A DNA stretch of 6,319 nucleotides from Bacillota bacterium (lineage in GTDB: Bacteria; Bacillota_I; Bacilli_A; RF39; UBA660). This document shows, piece after piece, positions 1 through 6,027 of this stretch (within the stretch, counting starts at the first letter, position 1; every line of letters begins with the position of its first letter). The stretch spans positions 1 through 6,319 of the forward strand of contig SVAU01000026.1 in NCBI GenBank assembly GCA_015059245.1. Reading direction: 5' to 3'. Position numbers and translations under genes: made by a program. A model generated the notes under the pieces. The model did no database searches. It had not been told where the DNA came from and saw only the letters and a list, made by a program, of their open reading frames with translations.

Positions 1-1
1 T

Positions 2-637
2 CTACTTGAATATGTATTTGAGTGGGGGCCTTTAGCGTTAATCGTGTTATTCCAACCAGAACTTAGAAGTTTCTTAGAAACAATTGGTAGAACTAAGTTA
101 TTAGGAAGACATAAAGTGTTAACAGTAGACGAAAGAGAAAAAGTTGTATATGAAATTATGGATGCTATTGAGTATCTTAAGAAGAATAAAATTGGTGCAT
201 TAATTGTTATTGAGAGAGATGTATCTTTACAAGATTATATTGCACCAGCAACAAAAGTATATGCTGATTTAACAAGTCCTTTATTAGGTACAATATTCTT
301 CCCTAATAGTCCACTTCATGATGGTGGTGTTATTGTTCAAGGAGATAGAATTACTTGTGCGGGAGCTGTATTTAAAACAAGTATGGATCCTAATTTAAAT
401 AAGAAGTTAGGTACTAGACATAGAGCCGCATTAGGTATTGCTGAAGAAAGTGATGCAGTTGCTTTAATTGTATCTGAAGAAACAGGTAGAATTAGTATTG
501 CAGTAGATCATGAAATTCATTACAACCTTAGCTTAGATGAATTTAGATTAATGTTAGTTGAGGAATTAAAACCTAAGACTGAATTATTCTATGATGCTGA
601 TGGTGCAGAAAGAGAAGGTGAAGATGATGAAATCTAA
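2..637 (+). CDS. cdaA: Diadenylate cyclase CdaA, 3' part (5' end outside window)
   Basis: This membrane-bound DAC-domain enzyme condenses two ATP into c-di-AMP, the second messenger for potassium and osmolyte balance and cell-wall homeostasis. The frame is open to the left edge, so the first 14 codons (LLEYVFEWGPLALI) come before the GTG at 44 and belong to the third membrane helix; the family's LIVLFQPELR signature follows. About 211 residues are present of a usual ~270. Catalytic motifs are visible: the HDGG stretch at 317-328, where most family members have DGA, and GTRHR with the RHR motif at 416-424, followed by the conserved SEETGRISIA segment. The C-terminus is short and acidic (EREGEDDEI). 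The next gene, cdaR, begins inside its last codons, so the two are translationally coupled. The family call is very secure. The Ala-to-Gly change in the DGA motif is the only oddity. Confidence 0.96.
   Translation, partial: LLEYVFEWGPLALIVLFQPELRSFLETIGRTKLLGRHKVLTVDEREKVVYEIMDAIEYLKKNKIGALIVIERDVSLQDYIAPATKVYADLTSPLLGTIFFPNSPLHDGGVIVQGDRITCAGAVFKTSMDPNLNKKLGTRHRAALGIAEESDAVALIVSEETGRISIAVDHEIHYNLSLDEFRLMLVEELKPKTELFYDADGAEREGEDDEI
613..621 (+). promoter_or_regulatory. Ribosome binding site of cdaR, inside the cdaA 3' end
   Basis: AGAAGGTGA lies within cdaA. The last G of AAGG (618) is 8 nt before the ATG at 627 and 5 nt before the ATG at 624. The same AGAAGGTGA occurs 8 nt before the protease start at 4081, and AAGG sits 8 nt before the start at 3455. 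The spacing therefore favours 627, with 624 as the alternative. It argues against the upstream ATG at 591, which has no such site. Confidence 0.75.
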
Positions 638-2027
638 TAAGACTAATACTAAATCCGGTAAAAAGATATTAAAGAAGTTATATAAATTATTAGATAAACT
701 AATCGTTACACCTATAAGTTCTATTGTATATAAGATACAAAAGAGATTTGGAAATGAAAATAGTTTAGAAAAATTATTAAATAGACCTTATGCACTATTA
801 TTTGTATCATTGTTCTTTGCTATTATTGTTTCTTTATTTGTTCATTTTAAAATGGATATATTAACTAATAATGATGCTGAATTCTTAACTAATATTCCTG
901 TTAAGGTTATATATAATAGTAGTAATTATGTAGTTGAAGGAATTCCTGAAACTGTTAGTATGACATTAATAGGTAAAAAGAGTGAATTATATTTAGCAAG
1001 ACAATTAGGTGATAATGAAGTAGTAGTTGATTTAACTGAGTATCAAACTAGTGAAAAAACTGTTGAAGTTAGATTAACTTATAATAAACCTATTAAGAAG
1101 TTAGAGTATCAAATCTCACCAGAGTATGTTACTGTAACTATTAAAGAAAAAGTAAGTGAGCACAAAACAGTTACATATGATTTATTAAATCAAGATGATT
1201 TGGATGTAAGATTAAGTGTTAAGTCTGTTGAATTATCAAAATCTGATGTAATAGTTAGAGGATCACAAGAAACTATAGATTCTATAGCATCTATTAAAGC
1301 GTTAATAGATTTAGATAATGATGATTTTACTAAGGCTGGTACTTATGTATTAGATAACTTAAAACTAATTGCATATGGTAAAGATGGTAAGATTGTTGAT
1401 AATGTAGAAATTGTTGCTACTAATATAAGTGCTACATTAGAATTAGATTCTTATTCTAAGAGAGTTCCTGTTAAAGTAGTTACTAATGGAGACTTAGTAA
1501 GTGGTAAAGCAATATCATCAATTACAATAAATGGGGTTAATTCAAATGATTTTACAACTACTATTTATGGTGATGAAGCTGCGTTAGAAGGTATAAAAGA
1601 AATAACAGCAGCAATTGATATTGATAAACAAGGAAATAACGGTTCTAAGACTTATAAAGTTACATTAGCTAAACCTGCTGGAGTTAGAAGTATAAGTGAT
1701 GAAAGTATATCTATTGTACTTAACTTTGGTGAAGCTAAACAAACAACTATTAGATTAGAAGGTATTAGACCTGTAAATGTACCTAGTGGATTAAATGCTA
1801 ACCTAGAGTCAACTAATGATGTAGTTGTTGAAGTATTAGTAATTGGTGTTGAATCAGTTATTAAAGAATTAGAATCAAATACTGATGGTATTTATGCTTA
1901 TGTTGATTTAGCTAACTACTATAGTACTGGTACTTATTCAGTTGAAGTTAAAGTAGATGGTAAAGATTCTAGATTACAATATGTAGTAACTAAGAATGTT
2001 AGCGTAGTATTATCGAAAGCCAATTAA
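627..2027 (+). CDS. cdaR: CdaR, YbbR-repeat regulator of CdaA
   Basis: CdaR is a membrane-anchored extracytoplasmic protein that binds CdaA and modulates c-di-AMP synthesis. This reading gives 466 residues: a Lys-rich cytoplasmic N-terminus of about 50 residues, one membrane helix at about 54-73 (PYALLFVSLFFAIIVSLFVHF), then an outside portion of beta-rich repeats. Four YbbR-type units can be read at roughly 90-175, 178-273, 279-368 and 372-463. Each has the pattern V-x-V near its start, a central V/I-x-G-x-E/D followed by a short helix, and an I/V-D-L strand (for example VIVRGSQETIDSI and TTIYGDEAALEGI). The start at 627 is chosen from Shine-Dalgarno spacing and overlaps cdaA by 11 nt, which points to coupled translation. 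A strong terminator begins 4 nt after the stop, so the usual downstream partner glmM is not co-transcribed here. The family and role are secure from repeats and context; exact repeat limits are approximate. Confidence 0.93.
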   Translation: MKSNKTNTKSGKKILKKLYKLLDKLIVTPISSIVYKIQKRFGNENSLEKLLNRPYALLFVSLFFAIIVSLFVHFKMDILTNNDAEFLTNIPVKVIYNSSNYVVEGIPETVSMTLIGKKSELYLARQLGDNEVVVDLTEYQTSEKTVEVRLTYNKPIKKLEYQISPEYVTVTIKEKVSEHKTVTYDLLNQDDLDVRLSVKSVELSKSDVIVRGSQETIDSIASIKALIDLDNDDFTKAGTYVLDNLKLIAYGKDGKIVDNVEIVATNISATLELDSYSKRVPVKVVTNGDLVSGKAISSITINGVNSNDFTTTIYGDEAALEGIKEITAAIDIDKQGNNGSKTYKVTLAKPAGVRSISDESISIVLNFGEAKQTTIRLEGIRPVNVPSGLNANLESTNDVVVEVLVIGVESVIKELESNTDGIYAYVDLANYYSTGTYSVEVKVDGKDSRLQYVVTKNVSVVLSKAN

Positions 2028-2031
2028 TAAT

Positions 2032-2062
2032 AAAAGAACTCATAATTAATGAGTTCTTTTTT
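2032..2062. terminator. Bidirectional terminator between cdaR and the DUF378 gene
   Basis: A perfect 12-bp stem (2032-2043 with 2049-2060, AAAAGAACTCAT and its complement) has a 5-nt loop (AATTA). T-runs follow on both strands, so it can stop cdaR transcripts and those of the convergent minus-strand gene. The minus-strand stop codon lies in the loop (2046-2048). The 3' arm, read on the minus strand, encodes that protein's last residues, KRTH. Confidence 0.9.
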
Positions 2063-2243
2063 CTTCGAAAAAATATGTTACACATATTAATGAAGCTATA
2101 CCAATAATAATATAAATAATATTATTGATCATTGCACTTTTTATTAAAAGTGTTACTAAGTTTAAATTGAATAAACCTATTAATCCCCAGTTTAATGCAC
2201 CTATTATAGTTAGAATTAGGGCTATTTTTTTCATTATTTCCAT
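2046..2243 (-). CDS. DUF378 family small membrane protein (YuzA-like)
   Basis: The protein is 65 residues with two predicted membrane helices, at about 5-27 and 39-58, joined by a short loop. The N-terminal signature IALILTIIGALNWGLIGLFN is the hallmark of DUF378, a family common in Firmicutes (B. subtilis YuzA type) with no established function. The second half (NNIIYIIIGIASLI) also fits the family's YxxxGxA pattern. The length is normal for DUF378. The ATG at 2243 is favoured because GGAAGG lies 5 nt before it; the internal ATG (MKK, 2234) would be 14 nt away. The gene converges on cdaR and ends inside the shared terminator. It diverges from the lipoprotein gene, with which it shares a mirrored leader sequence. 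The function is unknown; the family assignment is strong. Confidence 0.88.
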   Translation of the reverse strand: MEIMKKIALILTIIGALNWGLIGLFNLNLVTLLIKSAMINNIIYIIIGIASLICVTYFFEEKRTH

Positions 2244-2248
2244 ATATA

Positions 2249-2254
2249 CCTTCC
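2249..2254 (-). promoter_or_regulatory. Ribosome binding site of the DUF378 gene
   Basis: On the minus strand GGAAGG ends 5 nt before the ATG at 2243, preceded by further AAGG character. This decides for the first of two closely spaced ATGs. Confidence 0.7.
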
Positions 2255-2339
2255 TTTTCTATTATTTAGTATGAACAATATTTATTTTATTATGTATGAA
2301 TAATTATTATTTTAATAAATATTATTTAATAGAAAAGGA
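2252..2339. repeat. Nested inverted repeats in the divergent intergenic region
   Basis: The outer arms are 13-bp perfect inverted copies (2252-2264 and 2327-2339, TAATAGAAAAGGA read outward on each side) that end in each gene's Shine-Dalgarno region. Inside lie 10-bp arms AATATTTATT (2277-2286) and AATAAATATT (2314-2323). There is also a direct pair GTATGAAYAAT at 2269-2279 and 2294-2304, 25 bp apart. No convincing -35/-10 pair could be fixed on either strand in this almost purely A/T stretch, although both promoters must lie here. The repeats are certain; an operator role is a guess. Confidence 0.7.
2335..2338 (+). promoter_or_regulatory. Ribosome binding site of the lipoprotein gene
   Basis: AAGG (2335-2338) in AGAAAAGGA lies 10 nt before the ATG at 2349. 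It lies only one base from the alternative TTG at 2340, which rules that codon out as a start. A second G-rich match (GGGTG, 2342-2346) is too close to the ATG to be the main site. Confidence 0.6.
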
Positions 2340-2348
2340 TTGGGTGTT

Positions 2349-3353
2349 ATGAAAAAGTTATTGTTGTTATTAAGTATAGTGTTGTTAACAGGTTGTGGGA
2401 AGATTGATAAAGATAAACTGGTTAATACATTTAAGAATGATGTAGAATCTTCTAAGTCATATATTGTAGAAAGTAAGATGGAAATATATAGTGCTGAAGA
2501 TACTTTCAGTTATGATGTAAAAGTTTTTTATATGGATGATGATTATTTTAAAGTGGATATGGTTAATACTTTAAGTAATCATGAACAAATTATCTTGAGA
2601 AATAATAATGAAGTATATGTTGTTACTCCTAGTTTAAATAAGAGTTATAAGTTTGTTAGTGAATGGCCTTATAATAGTAGTCAATCTTATATATTGAATT
2701 CATTAGTACAAGATATTGAAGAAGATGAAGAGATAGTATTTGAAGAATTAGAAGACGGATATAGTTTGAAGGTTGATGTTAACTATCCTAATAATGATGA
2801 ATTAGAATATGAAGTACTTTTATTTGATAAGAAAATGAATTTAAAAAATGTAGTTGTTTATGATACAGAAGATATAGTGTCTATTAAAGTTGATTTTAAT
2901 AAAATAGATTATAAAGCTAATTTAAGTAAAGAAGATTTTAGTGTTGATAAGATGATACAAGATAATTGTTGTAATGGGGAATTAGATACTACTGAAGAAA
3001 CTAGTAAGATCGAAGATATAATATATCCTTTATATGTTCCTGCTAATACATATTTAAAGAATAGAGAGTTTGTTAATACTGATAATGGAGAAAGAGTTAT
3101 TCTTACATTTAATGGAGATAAGAATTTTGTATTAATAGAGGAAACTAGTAGTATGAGTGAGGAGTTTGAAATAATTCCAGTTTATGGTGATCCGTTAATG
3201 CTTAACGATACTATAGGTGCATTAAGTACCAATTCATTATCTTGGTCTGTTGATAATGTTGATTATTATTTAACCAGTAATGATTTGACTACTTCAGAAA
3301 TAATGCAGATTGCTGATTCATTAACAGTAAGTAATTTAGTTAGTGAGAAATAA
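2349..3353 (+). CDS. GerS/LolA-like lipoprotein with DUF4367-like C-terminus
   Basis: The protein is 334 residues. A lipoprotein signal peptide is plain: MKK, a Leu-rich core, then lipobox LLTGC with the lipidated Cys16, so it should sit on the outer face of the membrane. Residues about 20-200 resemble the LolA-like fold of GerS/YdcC-type Firmicutes lipoproteins. The best-matching stretch is EQIILRNNNEVYVVTPSLNK followed by WPYNSSQSYILNSLVQD (about 79-121). Residues about 225-328 resemble DUF4367: YPLYVPANTYL, the ERVILTFNGDKNFVLIEE strand pair, then LSWSVDNVDYYLTS and a final ISA-like helix. The ATG at 2349 is preferred over the TTG at 2340, because AAGG ends at 2338, 10 nt before the ATG and almost touching the TTG. 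In Clostridioides difficile, GerS works in spore germination; whether that role applies here is not shown. A Cys-Cys pair at 207-208 is unusual for a lipoprotein linker. No terminator follows. Confidence 0.85.
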   Translation: MKKLLLLLSIVLLTGCGKIDKDKLVNTFKNDVESSKSYIVESKMEIYSAEDTFSYDVKVFYMDDDYFKVDMVNTLSNHEQIILRNNNEVYVVTPSLNKSYKFVSEWPYNSSQSYILNSLVQDIEEDEEIVFEELEDGYSLKVDVNYPNNDELEYEVLLFDKKMNLKNVVVYDTEDIVSIKVDFNKIDYKANLSKEDFSVDKMIQDNCCNGELDTTEETSKIEDIIYPLYVPANTYLKNREFVNTDNGERVILTFNGDKNFVLIEETSSMSEEFEIIPVYGDPLMLNDTIGALSTNSLSWSVDNVDYYLTSNDLTTSEIMQIADSLTVSNLVSEK

Positions 3354-3400
3354 TGAATAAAATACTTGTTTTTTCCCTATAATAAGGTATGTGATTGCCA

Positions 3401-3428
3401 ACATTTATTTGATTTGCCTTTTAAATGT
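3401..3428. repeat. Inverted repeat overlapping the promoter of the unknown membrane protein
   Basis: ACATTTA (3401-3407) and its complement TAAATGT (3422-3428) flank a 14-nt centre that contains the -35 box. The outer bases continue the symmetry imperfectly (CCA on the left, GG on the right). Placement between the -35 and -10 regions would suit a repressor site, but the arms are short and A/T-rich, so chance is possible. Confidence 0.4.
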
Positions 3429-3436
3429 GGTATAAT
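3409..3436 (+). promoter_or_regulatory. Promoter of the unknown membrane protein gene
   Basis: The -35 TTGATT (3409-3414) and a perfect -10 TATAAT (3431-3436) are separated by 16 nt, with an extended TGG just before the -10. Expected initiation near 3443 gives a leader of only about 12 nt, placing the AAGG ribosome binding site at its very 5' end. Another TATAAT at 3378-3383 has no -35 partner. Confidence 0.75.
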
Positions 3437-3454
3437 TGATGCAAGGTGGTTTAA

Positions 3455-4009
3455 ATGGAAAAAAAGAAAGAAACAGTAAAGACTAAAAAGGTGAATAATA
3501 AAGTTACTTATAGAACATCTGAACAAGATGAAATGATTAAGTTCGTAATTGTTATCTTAGTTGTTCTACTATGTGTTGGTGGTATTTACTTATTTACTAG
3601 AGCATTTGTTACAAAAGATTTATTTAAAGAAGATACTAATACTAGTGAAGTATCTCAAAGTGGAACTGTAAATTATGATGTTGCTATTATGGGTCAATTA
3701 TTAAATAGACCATATAAACAATATTATGCAGTAATATATGATTCAACAGGTGATTATGCTTATGATATGCAATCTTTAGTTAATAATTATACTAAATTAA
3801 AAGAACATAAACATGTATATACTATTGATTTATCAAATGAATTAAATAAAACTTATTACGATGCTGAAAATGTTAATACTAAAGCTAAGAAAGTTTCTGA
3901 AATGAAAGTAGGAGACATTACTTTAATTAAAGTTAAGAATGGTAAAATCGAAAAATATATAGTAGATTATGCTAAAATGGAAAAAGAATTAGGTTTAAAA
4001 ACTAAATAA
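3455..4009 (+). CDS. Single-pass membrane protein of unknown function
   Basis: I do not recognise a named family. The 184 residues comprise a Lys-rich cytoplasmic N-terminus (1-28), one membrane helix at about 29-48 (KFVIVILVVLLCVGGIYLFT) and an extracytoplasmic domain of about 135 residues. That domain's order (about 72-165) runs strand KQYYAVIYDSTGDY, helix DMQSLVNNYTKLK, strand HVYTIDLSNELN, then a loop and paired strands DITLIKVKNGKIEKYI. This is suggestive of a thioredoxin-like fold, but there is no CxxC, so no redox activity should be assumed. The start is supported by AAGG 8 nt upstream. The gene has its own promoter and a strong terminator, so it is a single-gene unit. It precedes a membrane-anchored protease of the same topology; a shared envelope task is only a guess. 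Confidence 0.85.
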   Translation: MEKKKETVKTKKVNNKVTYRTSEQDEMIKFVIVILVVLLCVGGIYLFTRAFVTKDLFKEDTNTSEVSQSGTVNYDVAIMGQLLNRPYKQYYAVIYDSTGDYAYDMQSLVNNYTKLKEHKHVYTIDLSNELNKTYYDAENVNTKAKKVSEMKVGDITLIKVKNGKIEKYIVDYAKMEKELGLKTK

Positions 4010-4016
4010 TTTATAG

Positions 4017-4049
4017 AAAAGTTTAATATGTTGGTATTAAACTTTTTTT
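4017..4049 (+). terminator. Intrinsic terminator of the unknown membrane protein gene
   Basis: A perfect 12-bp stem (4017-4028 AAAAGTTTAATA with 4035-4046) has a 6-nt loop TGTTGG, with T's continuing to 4049. It starts 7 nt after the stop codon. The loop and 3' arm also hold the -35 box of the next promoter. Confidence 0.85.
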
Positions 4050-4059
4050 ATGTTATTAT
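4031..4059 (+). promoter_or_regulatory. Promoter of the S41 protease gene, embedded in the terminator
   Basis: The -35 TTGGTA (4031-4036), a 17-nt spacer and the -10 TATTAT (4054-4059) are preceded by the extended element TGT (4051-4053). The -35 lies in the loop and 3' arm of the preceding terminator. Initiation near 4066 would give a leader of about 15 nt with AGAAGGTGA at its start. No other promoter fits in the 17 nt between the terminator and the ribosome binding site. Confidence 0.65.
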
Positions 4060-4066
4060 TTTGAGT

Positions 4067-4075
4067 AGAAGGTGA
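4067..4075 (+). promoter_or_regulatory. Ribosome binding site of the S41 protease gene
   Basis: AGAAGGTGA, with its AAGG ending at 4072, lies 8 nt before the ATG at 4081. The in-frame GTG at 4072 is part of this site, so it cannot be the start. Confidence 0.85.
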
Positions 4076-4080
4076 TTGCT

Positions 4081-5397
4081 ATGGCTAGAAAGAAAGAAAT
4101 AGAATCTAATAATACTAAAAGCAATAAAACTAGTTTTAAAGATAAGTTAAAGAATATGTTTAAAAGAGATAATAGTGCTACTAGTAAATATAAAAAGAAA
4201 AAGTTAAAGAAGAGTCGTAAGAAGCAAATGGTTAATGGTAAATTTACTATAGATATATTTGATTTACTTATTATTATTGTAGTTACTGTTATAATATCTA
4301 GTGTCTTTACTGGATTAATATTGAATTTTCAATATAGAAATAATTTATCGTATCTAAAGAATGATAAGGTTACTAGTGAATATATAGTAGAGTTTATAGA
4401 TATATATACTGAGGTTGTTGATAATTTTTATGAAGAAGTTGATCAAGAAGGTATGATTAATTCTGCTATAGATGGAATGATGGAATTTTTAGAAGATAAT
4501 TATTCTATTCATTTGAATAAGGAACAAACCGATGAATTATCTCAAACCTTAGATGGTACTTATAAAGGAATAGGTATTTTAGCTTATGGAAGTACAGTAG
4601 TAGAAGTGTATAAAGGTTCTCCTGCTGAAGCTGCCGGTTTAAAAGCAAATGATATAATAATAGAAATAAATGGTAATAAAGTAGATAATACGAATAGTGA
4701 AAAGATTACAGAGTTTTTAAATAAGGATAAAGACAATGTGGTGAAAGTTAAAAGAGGAGAAGAAGAACTATCTTTTTCTGTAAAGATGGATGATGTTTAT
4801 TTAACATCAACTGCTCATAGTATTATTGAAAGTAAAGGCAAGAGGATAGGATATATTTCTTTATCTTCATTTACTGCTAATTCTGGTGCTGATTTTCAAG
4901 AGTCTTTGATAGAGTTAGAAAAGGATAAGAAGATAGATTCATTAATAGTAGACTTAAGAAATAATACTGGTGGATATTTAAACTCTGCTTCTAATATAGC
5001 TAATATATTCTTAGAGAAAGGAAAAGTTATATATTCATTAGATAATAAAGATGGTAAAGTTTCATATAAAGATGAAACAAATCAAAAAATGGATATTAAA
5101 GTGATTGTTTTAGTTAATCAAAATTCTGCATCGGCTTCAGAAGTATTAGCGGCAGCTTTAAAGGATAGTTACGGAGCAACTATAGTAGGGATGACTACAT
5201 TTGGTAAAGGAACTGTTCAAACTACTAAGCAACATGGAGATACAATGATAAAATATACATCTGCTAAATGGTTAAGACCAAATGGTGAATGTGTAGATGG
5301 TGTGGGTATAAAACCAGATCACGAAGTTGAAGTTGTAATTAAGAATAATACCTTATATGATAAGCAATTAGATAAAGCAATTGAATTATTAAGTTAA
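4081..5397 (+). CDS. S41 family C-terminal processing protease (CtpA/CtpB-like)
   Basis: This serine protease trims or degrades extracytoplasmic proteins from their C-termini, with a PDZ domain that recognises the substrate tail. The 438 residues comprise a very basic cytoplasmic region (1-50, with KYKKKKLKKSRKK), a membrane anchor at about 60-82, an N-terminal helical part (YIVEFIDIYTEVVDNFYEEVD onward), and a PDZ domain at about 158-236 (GIGILAYG, then SPAEAAGLKANDIIIEINGNKV). The peptidase domain follows (IGYISLSSFT, then LIVDLRNNTGGYL). The catalytic set is complete: Ser351 in NSASASE, Lys376 in TFGKGTVQ and Gln380. The 25- and 4-residue gaps match CtpB Ser309/Lys334/Gln338. The ATG at 4081 is fixed by its ribosome binding site. 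There is no C-terminal peptidoglycan-binding domain as in some Bacilli homologues. CtpB acts in sporulation signalling in B. subtilis, but the substrate here is unknown. Confidence 0.95.
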   Translation: MARKKEIESNNTKSNKTSFKDKLKNMFKRDNSATSKYKKKKLKKSRKKQMVNGKFTIDIFDLLIIIVVTVIISSVFTGLILNFQYRNNLSYLKNDKVTSEYIVEFIDIYTEVVDNFYEEVDQEGMINSAIDGMMEFLEDNYSIHLNKEQTDELSQTLDGTYKGIGILAYGSTVVEVYKGSPAEAAGLKANDIIIEINGNKVDNTNSEKITEFLNKDKDNVVKVKRGEEELSFSVKMDDVYLTSTAHSIIESKGKRIGYISLSSFTANSGADFQESLIELEKDKKIDSLIVDLRNNTGGYLNSASNIANIFLEKGKVIYSLDNKDGKVSYKDETNQKMDIKVIVLVNQNSASASEVLAAALKDSYGATIVGMTTFGKGTVQTTKQHGDTMIKYTSAKWLRPNGECVDGVGIKPDHEVEVVIKNNTLYDKQLDKAIELLS

Positions 5398-5429
5398 AAA
5401 GAACGCTAGTATGGCGTTCTTTGTTTGTT
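5398..5429 (+). terminator. Intrinsic terminator of the S41 protease gene
   Basis: A 9-bp stem AAAGAACGC (5398-5406) pairs with 5414-5422 around a 7-nt loop (TAGTATG). A T-rich tail follows. The stem begins on the base after the stop codon, and the tail runs into the -35 box of the next promoter. Confidence 0.88.
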
Positions 5430-5453
5430 ATTTTATAAAAAATAGTATATAAT
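5425..5453 (+). promoter_or_regulatory. Promoter of the DUF402 gene
   Basis: The -35 TTGTTA (5425-5430), a 17-nt spacer and a perfect -10 TATAAT (5448-5453) are present. The in-frame ATG at 5452 overlaps the -10 box and would lie upstream of the expected start of transcription (about 5460). Translation should therefore begin at 5476, after a leader of about 16 nt. Confidence 0.75.
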
Positions 5454-5475
5454 GGTAGACGAAAGCGAGATTATT

Positions 5476-6009
5476 ATGGAAGATATAAAAGTAGGAGACA
5501 AACTGAAGATCTTCTGTTATAAGCATGATGGCACTTTAGAACATACTTCTGAAGAAGCCGTTGTACTAGAAAATAATGAGGAGTATTTAGTTTGCGGAAA
5601 TGGGAGGACAAAGATAACTGAAAAAGATGGTCGTAGTCATATGACTAATGAGCCAGCTGTTTTGTTCTTCTATAAGAATCATTGGTTTAATATAATCGGA
5701 CAGTTAAAAAAATTTGGATTATTCTATTATTGTAATATTGCTTCTCCATATATAATAGATGGGAAGTCAATTAAGTATATTGATTATGATTTGGATTTAA
5801 GAGTATTTCCTGATGGTGGATTTAGAATCTTAGATCGTAATGAATATAACTATCATAAAAAGATAATGAAGTATTCTGATGAATTAGATTCAATAATTAA
5901 GTCAGAATTATCTCATTTAATTGAAATAAAAAGAAGTGAATCCGGGCCTTTTGCTGCCGGTGTAGTAGACAAATATTATGATGTTTATGAAAAAATCAAA
6001 AAAAGTTAA
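5476..6009 (+). CDS. DUF402 protein, YgaC/Ntdp-like nucleoside di/triphosphatase
   Basis: The 177 residues are close in length and sequence pattern to B. subtilis YgaC; the S. aureus relative Ntdp (Sa1684) hydrolyses nucleoside tri- and diphosphates. Conserved blocks are CYKHDGTLEHTSEEA (14-28), GNGRTKITEKDGRSHMTNEP (41-60), YKNHWFNIIG (66-75), YYCNIASPY (84-92), the acidic core YIDYDLDLRVFPDGG (101-115) with likely metal-binding aspartates, and LDRNEY (119-124). The conserved GPFA near the C-terminus also fits. The ATG at 5476 (MEDIKVGDKL) is chosen over 5452 because the latter lies in the -10 box and because family members start at the equivalent point. The ribosome binding site is weak (GCGAG). 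The protein should be soluble and cytoplasmic. The gene stands alone, immediately upstream of rRNA promoters. The family is secure; the activity is inferred from relatives. Confidence 0.92.
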   Translation: MEDIKVGDKLKIFCYKHDGTLEHTSEEAVVLENNEEYLVCGNGRTKITEKDGRSHMTNEPAVLFFYKNHWFNIIGQLKKFGLFYYCNIASPYIIDGKSIKYIDYDLDLRVFPDGGFRILDRNEYNYHKKIMKYSDELDSIIKSELSHLIEIKRSESGPFAAGVVDKYYDVYEKIKKS

Positions 6010-6026
6010 ATTTTTTTGATTTTTTT
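5990..6026 (+). terminator. A/T-only hairpin at the end of the DUF402 gene, possible weak terminator
   Basis: A perfect 15-bp stem (5990-6004 with 6011-6025) has only one G-C pair and a 6-nt loop, GTTAAA, that contains the stop codon. Its 5' arm encodes the last residues (KIKKS). With so little GC it may terminate poorly. Its T-runs end 2 nt before the -35 of rRNA promoter P1 and may serve as an upstream (UP) element. Confidence 0.6.
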
Positions 6027-6027
6027 G

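Noticed and set aside
591..626. Longer N-terminus for CdaR from the ATG at 591
   Set aside because: There is no ribosome binding site before 591, it would overlap cdaA by 47 nt, and a good site sits 8 nt before 627.
3364..3400. Terminator after the lipoprotein gene
   Set aside because: There is a T-run at 3369-3374 but no stable stem before it; read-through toward the gene at 3455 is possible.
5452..5475. Eight-residue longer start of the DUF402 protein at 5452
   Set aside because: That ATG overlaps a perfect -10 box and would not be transcribed from this promoter; family members begin at the position matching 5476.
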